DNA of 64,000 nucleotides, taken from contig OY829538.1 of the NCBI GenBank assembly GCA_963691705.1, positions 33,934,836 to 33,998,835 on the forward strand, given 5' to 3'. The stretch's first letter is position 1. Every line of letters starts with the position of its first letter. The notes under the pieces were generated by a model. It was not told the DNA's origin, did not search any database, and saw only the letters and a list, made by a program, of their open reading frames with translations. The DNA is from Viola odorata (Eukaryota; Streptophyta; Magnoliopsida; Malpighiales; Violaceae). Positions 1 to 9,914 of this stretch are shown one piece after another. The translations under genes were made by a program, and so were the position numbers.

Positions 1-460
1 ATACCTTGTCTTTGATTTTAAGTGAGTATATCTCCATTCAAGACCAATTAGTTGGCTTAAGCCTTAGGGGTCTTAAAATCGATTTTCATTCCTCTTGTTA
101 ATCTCATCGGGTTGATCATTGTATTATCAAGTAAGGCTGAGCACGATTAAGAGATCCTTGTAAACGTTTGATTACAAGTTTATATATTGTTTTCCATAAT
201 TTCCCTTATACAATTCCTTCATATAATCTGCTGCCTTAATACTCCCTAAACATCCAAATATTCCGCACTCAATCCGTCCTCAAGAGTTCATCAATCTCCT
301 AAAGGAGACTAGATCCGAAGGCTCCAAGAACAACTCAGCTTCAATCCTTCCAATCAAGGCTAAATGTTATCAGTAGCTCTACCAGTAACTCTCCTGAAAG
401 TTTCCTGATGACTCTCGGTAACTCCTCTGAAATCTTCCGGTTATTGACCATGACCGGTAA
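1..460 (-). other. Unresolved LTR-like sequence at window edge
   Basis: No open gene is visible. The stretch lies directly downstream, on the minus strand, of a pol C-terminal fragment (461-634), so it is probably the 3' LTR or 3' flank of an old Ty3/gypsy element whose left end is outside the window. Short imperfect repeats of a 'ccggtaact' type occur around 370-500. I cannot define LTR ends. Confidence 0.25.
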
Positions 461-634
461 CTACCTTCTAATACTTTCTGAGAGTTGACCGATAACTATC
501 TGCGTCAGCGCGCGGGCTTTGAGATGGGATATTTCCGTCTTCATCACCATCTCTATCCATAGTGTCAGTTTCCTAGCTCTACTTCGGGTTACCGGTCCAC
601 TCGACTCCATGTCCGGTTCTTGAAGCTTTAAGAT
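461..634 (-). pseudogene. C-terminal fragment of a Ty3/gypsy polyprotein
   Basis: A short minus-strand reading frame contains GPVTRSRARKL, the kind of basic 'GPxTRxRAxKL' motif found near the C-terminus of plant gypsy polyproteins. The CRM-type element at 37398-45025 has the equivalent GPMTRARVRKL. Nothing upstream of the motif survives because the sequence switches at about 634 to an Athila integrase on the opposite strand. It is probably the tail of a chromovirus-like pol. The call rests on one motif, so confidence is modest. Confidence 0.35.
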
Positions 635-1416
635 ATGCGTGATCGCATCACTAAGGTTATCATTAGCGATAGGGGTACACATTTTTGTAACAACGTCATG
701 GTGGCTATGTTCAAAAGGTATGGAATCAATCACAAGGTCTTGACTTCCTATCACCCACAGACCAACAGAAAAGCTGAGGTTTCCAATAGAGAAATCAAGT
801 CCATTCTCGAGAAGAATGTCAACCTGAGCAGGAAGGACTAGAGCTAGAAGTTGGACGATGCTCTGTGAGCATACAAAATAACGTATAAAGAGTTGATTGG
901 AATAACACCATATAGGCTAGTCTATGGAAAAACACACCACTTACCAGTAGAGTTGCAATATAGAGCATACTAGGCCATTAGGAAGGCAACTTGGAGTTAG
1001 AGTCCATAGGAAAATAAAGAAAACTCCAACTCCAAGAGTTGGAAGAACTAAGACACAACGCCTACTCCAATTCAGTCTTGATCAAGGCCAAGAATAAAAC
1101 TTTCCATGATAAATTCATTATTACTAAAACTTTTTCGATAGGGCAGAAAGTTTTACCCTATAGTTCTAGTTTTAGACTCTTTTCTGGGAAGTTGAAATCT
1201 AGATTGACTGGACCATATATTGTTGTTAACATTTTTTATCATGGTGCAGTTGACATTAGAAGCTTGAGCACAAAGCACATTTTCAAGGTTAATGGTCAGA
1301 GACTTAAATCCTTCTACGAAGGTTTTGTTGAGTATGATGTGGAGGAACAAAACACTGAGTCACTCCAACCCCTGAAGCAACAACATGAGCCTCATTATGT
1401 CGAGCCTAAGAATTAA
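635..1416 (+). pseudogene. Athila-lineage integrase, C-terminal part, decayed
   Basis: Integrase catalyses insertion of retrotransposon cDNA into chromosomal DNA. The frame starts mid-domain at the second catalytic Asp (SDRGTHFCN) and continues through YHPQT and the Glu region (AEVSNREIKSIL), all typical of Athila-type Ty3/gypsy integrases. The frame then reads on with stop codons at 839, 845, 863 and 950, some at positions normally occupied by Trp, so they look like G-to-A changes. A frameshift leads into 1039-1416, with the Athila-like GQKVL ... LFSGKLKSRLTGPY tail. The N-terminal HHCC domain and all upstream pol are missing, cut at the junction near 634. It is certainly non-functional. Confidence 0.75.
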
Positions 1417-1779
1417 AACAAGGGCGCTACTTGGGAGACAACCCAAGTTTCTTTTCTATATTTCTCTTTATTTTATTTCATTTTATTATATTTTTATTTA
1501 TTTATTTCTCTTTTTATATTTTATTTTACCTTTCTACTTCTTTTTATTTTTCTATGGTAAAATTTACTCTTCTCAGTAGTAGGAAGATCGGAGGGAGAAG
1601 CGTGATCGCACGTCTTGGGAGAGATGAAGAGTTCTAATGGGTAAGAAATACCCATTTAAATACCAATTTCCTAACCGTTAGAACTCACTTCTCTTTGCAA
1701 CTCTTAAGTTTTCCCTCCAGAGTACGACTCCCTCTCCCTTCTCCTCTCCTCTCCTAAGCAGTTACCATTAACTACAACA
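1417..1779 (+). other. Athila post-pol spacer
   Basis: Just after the pol stop is 'gcgctacttgggagacaacc', a linker commonly seen directly after pol in Athila elements, which supports the lineage call. It is followed by a T-rich tract (about 1445-1550). An AT-rich 'catttaaatacc' around 1650 lies about 125 bp before the next ATG and could be a weak TATA-like element. No other gene is visible. Confidence 0.5.
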
Positions 1780-2904
1780 ATGGCCATCATTAAGTCTAAC
1801 ACCTGTCGTGGAGGAGGAACCTCACTCTCCACCACTAGTCAACCAGTTCGCCAGACCACCTCTGAATCACCTTCATCCTCGAGGCCTGCAACCCTAGGTT
1901 CATCCTTCACCACTACTATTGATCCAGCCACGGTGGCCGTGGTTTACAGAGCGCCGCCATCCCCCACGCCATTCCTAGCGCACTCCTCGTCGTTGGATTC
2001 TGACTCCACCAATGGCTTGGACGACGAGGGCGTCCATGAAAGGATCAAGATGGCAGAGGACTTGAGCTGGACTCCATCGGCGGAGGAAAAACCATTCGAC
2101 TCCACCACCTCCATGACGACATCTGACCGTACATCAACAACCACCACAAAATAATTGCCATCATTCTTGGTCAGCTCAATCAAGGTCGAAACCACTTCTA
2201 TCTCACCGCCACGACCAACGGCATTAACCGCCACCACTCCTCCACAACCTTCTAGCGGCGTATTTATAACTCCGATGGCCAGGGTCAGCTAACCAATCAG
2301 TCCGATCACTAATGGATTCGCCACTACTCCTCAGTCCGCTCTATCGACCACCGAGGCCCCAACAAGGGTTCCTAGGTTAAGACCTAGTCACGTCAAGATG
2401 ATCAGCACAGAGTCCTCCTCTGATGGACTCTCTGATGACTCCGACACAGCCTCTGACTCGAACTTTAATGCCAAGAAGGAGGCCACTAAAGAGACCGATT
2501 CTAATTTAGGGGAATTAGAAACCCTAGTTAACCGGTTGAAGCGATTGAGGAAGCTCAAGAGGGTTGAGAAACCAGCTGAGCCACCATTGGAAGAAGATTG
2601 AGAGATGGATGAAGTCCCATAAGTTACTCTTTCTCGACCTCCCACTCAACCAAAGAAGGAGAAGAAGGTCACCGCCAATGCCCAACATGACAGAGCATAA
2701 CAAGTTGTAGCAGGAGTAGAGAAGAGAGCTAGGAAAAGACCTACCCTAGAGGATGTGATAGACACAACCCTTTTGATATGGTCCAAGCCCCTCAATAATG
2801 ATGAAGGCGCAAGTGAGAGCTTCAGATCTAGTCCTCGCGCACGGATAGTCTTGACAATGGATATAGACGCCTCGGATGGAGATGGAGAGGAGACGCCTTG
2901 GTGA
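1780..2904 (+). pseudogene. Degenerate extra ORF downstream of Athila pol
   Basis: One reading frame can be followed for 374 codons from an ATG at 1780 to a TGA at 2902-2904, broken by in-frame stops at 2152, 2290, 2599, 2620 and 2698 but without a frameshift. The product would be rich in Ser, Thr and Pro at the N-terminus and acidic or basic charged after residue 200. No domain, signal peptide or clear membrane segment is visible. Position after pol matches the third ORF of Athila elements, often called env-like. I see no envelope features, so I call it only an extra ORF. Unbroken frame over 1.1 kb despite five stops supports former coding. Confidence 0.5.
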
Positions 2905-3757
2905 GCTTGATGGATGAATATGGTGTTTAAGGAGTTACTTGCAGCGGACTATGGATGTTTGGTAGTGATGGAATGGATAGAACATAATATGAACTTAACT
3001 AATAAGAAAACCCTCTTGATTACTAGACCAAGCAACCTTTCTATAAAATAGTTAAGGATCTCTCTTTACTAAATTTACCCCTTAAGAACAAAGCTTAAGG
3101 AACCTAATTACAAGAAGAGATGAACAGATAAGCAATGGATTCGGCCCTAATGACCCAGGCTCCAAAGGGCCATAATTACTTAAACTACGGATTGGCCAAA
3201 GAGTGAGTATTCATCAAAATCAAAGGCAACCTATAAATGAAGCTAAGTCCTTCTATTTATAGGGTAAGTAATTACAAGGGGAAAAGACCCCAAACACCGT
3301 TTGACAAAGGGGCTTCTTCCTTTGGATGGTGCGGCTTTGAATGTGGGCTTGATGCGGCTTAGGTGCTGATGGGCTTAGAGCGCGCGGACCGAAGGCTGAG
3401 GCCTTGGTAGGTGCGGGTGCACGGGCGTAAGGCTAGGCATGGGCTCGGGTGCGCGAAGGCAAGGCTAGGCGCGGGCGTGCGGTGGCAAGGAGGGGCACGG
3501 GCGTGCCATGGCTGGGCTCGGGCCCGCAAGGGCGGGCGAGGGCAATCTTGGGCGCAGCCGTGCGAGGGCAAGGTGCGGGCGTGCAGTGGCAAGGAGGGGC
3601 ACGGGCGTGCCATGGCTGAGCTCGGGTGCGCAAGGAGGGGCACGGGCCCGCAAGGTAGGGCGCGGGCGTGCGAGGGCAAGGCGCGGGGGCTCGAGGGGTG
3701 GCATCCGTGCTCATATCACCTTCAAGGGTTCAGAAACGCACAAACAGCTTGTAGGGC
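2905..3757 (-). other. LTR-like fragment with TATA box
   Basis: No gene is seen. On the minus strand a CTATAAATAG-type TATA box lies at about 3250-3259, upstream of AT-rich sequence, as in a retrotransposon LTR promoter. A GC-rich array (3405-3700) lies upstream of that TATA box. I found no partner LTR in this window, so the boundaries and family are unknown. Confidence 0.3.
3405..3700. repeat. GC-rich degenerate tandem repeat
   Basis: About 300 bp built from imperfect units of the type gcgggcgtgcgagggcaagg and ggggcacgggcgtgccatgg, far more GC-rich than the flanks. All six frames are open over much of it purely because of composition (Arg/Gly/Ala or Pro/His/Ala strings), so I do not call a gene. 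Confidence 0.7.
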
Positions 3758-3961
3758 TGTCGCACCCCCTTTTCAGTTTTTACACGAACAGGTTCGGGAC
3801 GGATGCTAAGCATAAATGGATACTTCGCATAATGCAATGAAGTCATCACCCACCCGATTTATCTTGGTTTAGGGAACCAAATCGTCATGGCATAAAAAAT
3901 ATATAAAACTAAGGCACAGAAAGGTCTAAACCAAAGAACAACGGTTCGAGGTCGTATTATG

Positions 3962-3990
3962 GACTCGGGAAGGTGTTAGGCACCCGAGTC
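3962..3990. promoter_or_regulatory. Conserved stem-loop in LTR1
   Basis: GACTCGGG (3962-3969) pairs perfectly with CCCGAGTC (3983-3990) around the loop containing aggtgttaggca. The same block occurs at 29467-29495 and 49695-49723 in the other two LTRs although surrounding LTR1 sequence has diverged. It lies in the transcribed U5 side. Confidence 0.6.
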
Positions 3991-5674
3991 ACATCCATAA
4001 AAGGTTACCGGTAAAAAGGTGGTTGGAAAACATTTTTTAACATGAAAATGAGTAAATAATCGCAGCATGTCAACCAATCCCGCGCACGGAATCGGGCCAC
4101 TTTCCAATCATTTACAGGGTAAACGATCGTAGAGTGTCAGCCGAAATCCTATTACGAAAATTGGGCCACTTTCTGATTGTTTATGGGCCCTTAGAGGTAT
4201 TCACCGCTTTAGCATTTTTGTTATTTCTGATAGGGACCGTTCGGGACTAATTAATCCATTCTGGTCGGGACTGGTCGGGATTGATTAATCGTTGGTTTTT
4301 TTACTAAAGCGAGAGCCTTCTTTATCATCATCGGGCCATGCATGATTAATTAATTACTACGTGATCCTATCATGGATAAAAACTAGCATAATAGCGATTT
4401 AATGAATACACATAATCGTGTGGGATCGAAGCCACCATGCTCATGTATCAATGTATAGCAATTAATTTCATAGCATAAAAAAGTGAGTGATTTAAACATG
4501 TAAACATGTGGGTATTTTCAACGATTTTTAAATAACCAAGCATACGAATAATATTTGCTGAAAATATTGAATAAATAAAAGAGGGGTAGAAAACGTACTT
4601 GCGTTGCGTGAACTGAAATTTTACCCTACAAAGCGACAGTGTTAGTAATAGTTTGAAAAAATAAATAAATAATAGAAGTACATACGAACATTTAATTAAT
4701 TTCTAACAAGAAAGCAATTAATTAAATACACCCGGCAAACAAGTAAACAAATCATTTCATTCATTGCATACGGATAATTTACGACAATTAGTCATGGCAC
4801 AAATTACGAAAATAGCATACGAATATTTCATACGATTTAAACATGGCATAATTGTAAAAAAAGCATACGAGCATTTCATACGATTTTACATGGCATAATT
4901 ACGAAAAAAGAGCATACGAGAATTATATGAATATAAATAAACAAATTATACGCATGTGAGCATACGAATAATTTTACGATTTATTAAGCATGAAAGTTCG
5001 GTTAAAATTAATGGCTTGGGCCCATGTAATTAATTCAAAACAACAGTTGGGCATATGATGAAATCAAGCCCAGCATTCATTTAAAAGGGGCCAGCAGCTG
5101 GAAATCAAGACAGATGGGCTTGGCTAGGCCAAGGCTCATCACTTAAAAAAAGAAAGCAAACGGGTTTGGCCAAGCCAAGGCCCGTCACCTTTCGTTTCTT
5201 TCTTCCCATGCCAAAACAGCCCAGCCCTCACTTCATCTTCTTCCTTGCGTCGCCGGCGACAAAGGAAGAACCAGTCCAGCCAAAATGACCGGATTTGGCC
5301 CAATAACAACCCCAAAAATTCCCTTGAGCCCACATCAATTAAACCACCAAAAAATAGTAGACAAAAAGCTAGGAAATCACACGAACAGAAGCATGCGATT
5401 TTCACGTGAAACCAGTATTTGAATTAGGACAAAACAACGAGCCAATGATCAAGTTGAAAGTATGGGATTTAACCATATACTTAGCAGAGATTTATGGAAT
5501 TAAAACAAGCGAATAATTGACGAACAAAAGCAAGAAAAAATCAAAGAAAAAATGGTGTAGTGAAACGAACACAAAAATAATTAAATCATCGCAAATAAAT
5601 TGGGCCTTGCTTACTATTTTGGAAGGGGAGAATGAGTGCGTCAACTCGTCCCTTTTAAGGGTGGAAGAGCAACG

Positions 5675-5682
5675 TATTTATA
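5675..5682 (-). promoter_or_regulatory. TATA box of LTR1
   Basis: Minus-strand TATAAATA inside LTR1, about 1.9 kb before its U5 end. Position and sequence match the TATA boxes of LTR2 and LTR3. Confidence 0.55.
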
Positions 5683-6628
5683 AGGCAAGAGCTCGAGGAC
5701 GTTTGTGGTGAAACGGGCACGCGTGGGCAGTCCAGCAATGGGATGCTCGTGATGATGAGGAGCAGTGAATGCTTGGCTGAGGGTGAAGGAAAGGAAGTCA
5801 GTTTGGGCGGGAGGTGATGATGAACGAATTTAATGGCCTTAATTGGTGATGGGGAGGGTTGAGGCAGAGGGAGAGTCGTTAATCTTTCATAAAGAGGAGT
5901 CAAAGATGATGATCCACGGCTGTGATGATGCTGCAATTTTATGCATTAATACATATTAATTGTGGCATGAACGGGATATTTTCGGTTCGATCTACGAACT
6001 CGCTTGAACTGAAAATAAATTCGAACCGAAAAGACTAAAGGTGCAGAAAAATAAGACAAAATAAATAGTATACAGTGAATAAATAGAAAGTTCGATTTAA
6101 CGCATATATTTTCTCGTTTGAAAATGTCAAACGTTCGGACGCAAAATAAATGTCTTTACGACAAAAATTGAACGAAACCAAACTAGATGACGTGAAAGAG
6201 AAAAATAGTACATAATTGTCAATTAAATAAATAAAGTATTCGATCAACGGTCCGAGAAAAATCGCTCGGGACCGATAGAGGTTCGAGCGAAAAGACAGTT
6301 AAAAATGAAAAAAATTAAAAAGGCACGAAATGACGCGGAATATTAAACAAACTCGCCTAGGACCAAGAATCGACAAAAATTTGATCTAGATGAGCTATTA
6401 AATGTGATAAGCGTAAAAAATACGTAAATGTGTGATGTAAACCGAGAATACGGTTTAGTCGAAAATACGGGAAAAATATAAAAAACTAAAAAGACGTGAA
6501 ATATTAAAACAAATAGCCTATGATCAAAAATCGATTGAAATTTGACGTAAACGGGCTATTAGACATGATAAGTAATAGAAAATGAAAAAAAGTTGTGACG
6601 TAAGTCAAAATTTGGGTAGCAATAGTTG

Positions 6629-6638
6629 CCCCCTCTTT
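6629..6638 (-). other. Polypurine tract of the LTR1 element
   Basis: On the minus (sense) strand the sequence is AAAGAGGGGG, ending a few bases before the 3' LTR. A polypurine tract primes plus-strand DNA synthesis. The same ten bases are at 31467-31476 in the second Ogre-like element. Confidence 0.65.
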
Positions 6639-6689
6639 ACTGTCTAATAAAAAATACAGTGTAACTGAGATTTTTTATTAGCAGTAAAG
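6635..6689 (-). ncRNA. Conserved PPT-adjacent hairpin, copy 1
   Basis: A 55-nt perfect-length inverted repeat: 26-nt arms around a GTA loop (plus strand). Outer stem CTTTACTG/CAGTAAAG, one bulged T, a 13-bp AT-rich middle stem, and inner stem CAGT/ACTG. It overlaps the start of the polypurine tract. The copy at 31473-31527 has the same length, loop and outer stem but differs in the middle and inner stems, with both partners changed. It is a structural element of the transposon RNA or DNA rather than an independent gene. Confidence 0.6.
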
Positions 6690-6767
6690 ACGGTTGCCCC
6701 AAGTATTTACCATGTTTTGAATACATCATAACCGGTTGAGATGTGGAATCATGCAGGAAATCTAAAA

Positions 6768-7290
6768 TAGTCGCTCAAGGAGGAGTAATAATTATGCAGA
6801 AATGTAGAATTATGAAAAAACATAGTTGCTCAAGGAGGAGTAGTAGATAGATAGGAATTTAAAGATATAGTCTCTCAAGAAGGAGTAGTAGATAGACAGG
6901 AATGTAAAGATATAGTCGCGCAAGGAGGAGTAGTAGATAGACAGGAATTTAAAGATATAGTCGCTCAAGGAGGAGTATTTAGATAGACAGGAATGTAAAG
7001 ATATAGTCGCTCAAGGAGGAGTAGTAGATAGACAGGAATTGAAATATATAGTCGCTTAAGGAGGAGGAGTAGATAGACATGAATTCAAAGATATAGTCGC
7101 TCAAGGAGGAGTATTTAGATATGCAAAAAAGTAGTCGCTCAAGGTGGAGTATTTAGATATGCAGAAAAGTAGTCGCTCAAGGAGTATTTAGATATGCAGA
7201 AAAGTAGTTGCTCAAGGAGGAGTATTTAGATATGCAGAGAAGTAGTCGCTCAAGGAGGAGATAATAATTATGCAGAAATGTAGAATTATG
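6768..7290. repeat. Tandem array R1 (about 37-46 bp unit) in 3' UTR
   Basis: About twelve copies of a unit centred on 'tagtcgctcaaggaggag' followed by tagatagacaggaatttaaag-like or tatgcagaaa-like spacers. Right-hand copies are shorter (about 37 bp). It sits just inside the 3' LTR, the usual place of hypervariable 3'-UTR repeats in Tat/Ogre elements. Confidence 0.85.
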
Positions 7291-7384
7291 TAAATGAGAG
7301 TTGTAACGTACCTTTACACGGATATTAACTGACGGTAACATACCTTTGCTTTAATGTTGATTTGATAGTCGGGGTGACTGCTTA

Positions 7385-7765
7385 CGAAATTTTAAGACAT
7401 GGTGTGGGGACGTGACCTGACACAATATTAAAAGACAAGGTGTATGTGGGAACGTGACCAATCACAACTTTTAAATGACAAGGTGCGGGGACGTGACCAA
7501 TCGCAACATTTTAAAAGACAAGGTATATATGGGGACGTGACCAATCACAACTTTTAAATGACAAGGTGCGGGGACGTGACCAATCGCAACATTTTTAAAG
7601 ACAAGGTGTATGTGGGGACATGACCAATCATAACACTAAACGGACAAGATGTGGGGACGTGACCAATCACAACATTTTAAAAGACAAGGTGTATGTGGGG
7701 ACGTGACCAATCACAACACTAAACAGACAAGATATGGGGACGTGACCAATCACAACTCTTAAATG
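7385..7765. repeat. Tandem array R2 (about 38-45 bp unit) in 3' UTR
   Basis: About nine copies of 'ggggacgtgaccaatcacaa' joined by acattttaaaagacaaggtg-like spacers of slightly varying length. Unrelated in sequence to R1 next to it. The 95 bp between the arrays contain aacgtaccttt and aacatacctttgctt, which resemble the aacgtacctttgctt at about 32113 in the second Ogre-like element. Confidence 0.85.
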
Positions 7766-8097
7766 ACATGGAGTCAGCGATATTGACGCGGTTTTATGCC
7801 ACCAGATACCCGCAATACCGGTGAGGCTTTACACTGCTAGGAGCTACCTGCGACATCGACGCGGCCTTACACTATGGATACCTACAATCATACGACTTTT
7901 ACGTCATGGCTACCCGTAATATCGCGCTCCTTCGCGTTTTCTAGGATTCTAGCTCGTACTCCTCTTGAGTACCTGCATCGTTAGCAGCATACAGACGTCG
8001 ATCCTCATTCCCGCCTCAGGTCCATCGGTCTTTGATGGTAACGGGGCGACTCGTCTTTTGAGCACCTCCTCTTTCCAAAGGCCCATTTCTCGGAGCA

Positions 8098-8103
8098 TAT
8101 AAA
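8098..8103 (+). promoter_or_regulatory. TATA box of gene A
   Basis: TATAAA 57 bp before the ATG at 8160, with a pyrimidine-rich leader between. The matching position in the inverted copy is at 16250-16256. Confidence 0.55.
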
Positions 8104-8159
8104 TCTGAGAGCTTTCTCCACTCAAGTTCATCTCATCTTTTTCTTTCGCAATCTGCATC

Positions 8160-8537
8160 ATGGATCATTTGACCAAAAATTTTCTCCTTTCCAAGGGCCA
8201 TACTCTCAAGAACCTCAATGATGGTGATGTCGGGTTCCTAGAGAACATGCTGATCAAGACCTCCGAGGACATCTTGGAGTTGCAAGGGATGCTGACCCCA
8301 CTCCATTCCAGGTTGGGAGCTACATCTATGGAGGATTTCAGTCCTTTAGAGAGTGTGTCGAAGCTGGCCACCTCCATAGCTCGGATTCAAGTAGTGATCG
8401 CCATGCTGTAGCAGCGCAAGGACATGCTGAGGTGCTGCTTGAAGGGAATGAGGGTCACCTCTACTGACCTCACTCTGGTCATGGACTCCCTGAGAGGCAT
8501 TCCCGACATACCCGAGGATGCTGGCTCTGACGCCTGA
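8160..8537 (+). pseudogene. Gene A, small helical protein, unrecognised (one stop)
   Basis: A 125-codon frame from ATG 8160 to TGA 8535-8537, broken by one TAG at 8409-8411 where the intact copy A' has CAG (Gln). I do not recognise the protein. It looks helical, with heptad-like Leu/Ile spacing (residues 25-45 and 60-85), an acidic C-terminus and no Cys/His cluster, signal peptide or membrane span. It starts MDHLTKNFLLSKGH. It has its own TATA box 57 bp upstream and AATAAA-like sequences just downstream (about 8610), so it is a separate transcription unit in front of genes B and C. It probably belongs to the extra-gene cargo of a Tat/Ogre-type element. Confidence 0.6.
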
Positions 8538-8942
8538 CGGCGGTGGCTCCCTTTGAGCCTTTTTTCTCTTTCTTTATTTACGCAGCTGTACTTTTAGGCC
8601 GTTAGGCCATAATAAATAAATTGTTTTTATTATGCCCTTTGTAACTGTTCTTCTTCTTCAATGCGCCCTTTGTCCTTTTTCGATTGGAGGCATCCTCAGC
8701 CCAACTGAAAACGAGTCAGTCATTGGACGGCGTTTTCACGACGGTTTCCTCACTAACCGTTCTGCATTAATTTTGCGCCGCCGCTTCCTTGCCAACTGAT
8801 TGGGCTAATTTTCGATTTTCCTTGATCTACGGGAGATTTCAACAGGCGTGACTGCAAATCTAGATTGGCACTCCAAGTTATACACGTGTCAGTTCTCAAG
8901 AGTCGCGCCAGATGACCGAAAAACTTCTCCCCCTTTTTTGGC

Positions 8943-8950
8943 TATTTAAT
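8943..8950 (+). promoter_or_regulatory. TATA-like box of gene B
   Basis: TATTTAAT 70 bp before the ATG at 9020. The inverted copy has a similar TATTTAAGGG at about 15425 on the minus strand, supporting use as a promoter. Confidence 0.4.
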
Positions 8951-9019
8951 GGGATCCTATCCCATTTTTCCATTCATCTTCTTGCTTATTTTTCCTCTCG
9001 GCAGATTGTCTGTGATTTC

Positions 9020-9442
9020 ATGGATGATTCTCATTTTTTAGATACTGCTGCGCGGGATTCTCTGCCAACTCCTCCGACTTCGCCAGATTCAGACAATCCT
9101 CCTCCGTCACCTCCATGGAGGCCGTTCGTCCGCCGGCGGGGTCGCAAAAGGCTGAGGAAAAATGCCTTAAAGGTGTCTGAAACGCTTTCTAATTCTTCCG
9201 CCCCTTCTGTTCAAAAGGGGGATGAACCATCTCTTCTTCCTCACTATTCGCCAAAAATGGCTCTCCCTGCCTGCGCGGACGTGGAAACGGTGATGTCAGC
9301 CATCAAGGAGGAGTCCAGCCGATCAACAATACGCATAGGAAAGAGGGTTGATGAGCCTTTTCCTCCCGTCAACAGGGAGCTATCGTTCTCAGATGATGAT
9401 GTAGTTTATTGTTATGGTATCTCTTGGTCTGATGGTGATTAG
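9020..9442 (+). CDS. Gene B, 140-aa Pro/Ser-rich protein, unrecognised
   Basis: Open from ATG 9020 to TAG 9440-9442. I chose this ATG because it follows the TATA-like box at 8943 by a leader-length distance; an earlier in-frame ATG at 8912 lies upstream of that box. The N-terminus has a proline-rich tract (LPTPPTSPDSDNPPPSPPW) followed by a basic cluster (RRRGRKRLRK, residues about 36-46) that could act as a nuclear localisation signal. The C-terminus ends in an acidic motif, DDDVVYCYGISWSDGD, which is the best conserved part in the inverted copy B'. No known domain is recognised. The frame is intact, unlike neighbouring A and C, but nothing shows that it is expressed. Confidence 0.5.
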   Translation: MDDSHFLDTAARDSLPTPPTSPDSDNPPPSPPWRPFVRRRGRKRLRKNALKVSETLSNSSAPSVQKGDEPSLLPHYSPKMALPACADVETVMSAIKEESSRSTIRIGKRVDEPFPPVNRELSFSDDDVVYCYGISWSDGD

Positions 9443-9718
9443 TTTAGCGGGTCTTGCCTCTTTGTAGATGTCGTATGGTTTTTCGAAAATGAATAACATA
9501 ACGCTTCATTTTCCTTTTGTTCTCCTATCGCCTTCCCGCGTCATTTCTTTAAACATCAAGGGTTGCCGCGGAGGGATATCTGTTGCTGGGTGCAACTGTC
9601 TTTCAGTTTTTTGTCAGTAATTGTCTTCTCCCAAAGACATAAATGACTGTCCAGGCGTCGCTTTCTGCTCCGCACGTGTTTCACTTTTACAGGCCGTCTC
9701 TTCTTCAAGTTTGACCTT

Positions 9719-9724
9719 TATAAG
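9719..9724 (+). promoter_or_regulatory. TATA box of gene C
   Basis: TATAAG in a 'gacctttataaggg' context, about 190 bp before the gene C ATG. The same motif precedes C' at about 14665 on the minus strand. Confidence 0.5.
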
Positions 9725-9914
9725 GGAACCGCTATTCTCTTTTATTACTTTTGCCAATATTTCAAAAAATTTCACACTTTCTCTTTCTCCTGTGCTTCTT
9801 CCTGCTCAAGAGAAGTTTCTGCAACTGCTCGCCGGCGCCGACGACCTGTTTACTGGCTTTTTGTTCCAGGTATTCTGTTCCTCTCTCGTCATAGTTTTAT
9901 TTTTCCGGTCCCTT

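Larger units (their letters stand above)
3758..6621 (-). mobile_element. Ogre/Tat-type LTR (LTR1), 3' LTR in minus orientation
   Basis: About 2.86 kb. It shares its U5-side end (tgtcgcacccc, 3758), a conserved ggaaggtgttaggcaccc block and its U3-side end (gggtagca, 6621) with the two LTRs at 29261 and 49488, but the body is strongly diverged, so it belongs to a different subfamily or an older copy. The side at 6622 carries a polypurine tract and hairpin, as expected next to a 3' LTR; the left flank has no primer binding site. The element interior therefore extends to the right and includes the tandem repeats at 6768-7765. AT-rich blocks with 'gcatacgaa' words recur at 4560-5000. Confidence 0.75.

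Noticed and set aside
1780..2904. Envelope glycoprotein
   Set aside because: No signal peptide, membrane span or Cys pattern.
3359..3840. Several overlapping long reading frames on both strands (Arg/Gly-rich or Pro/Ala-rich)
   Set aside because: They are open only because the tandem array is GC-rich; all six frames share the effect and no start context or domain is present.
6768..7290. CRISPR-like regular repeats
   Set aside because: Units vary in length and the intervening sequence is itself repeated; it is a plant transposon 3'-UTR minisatellite.
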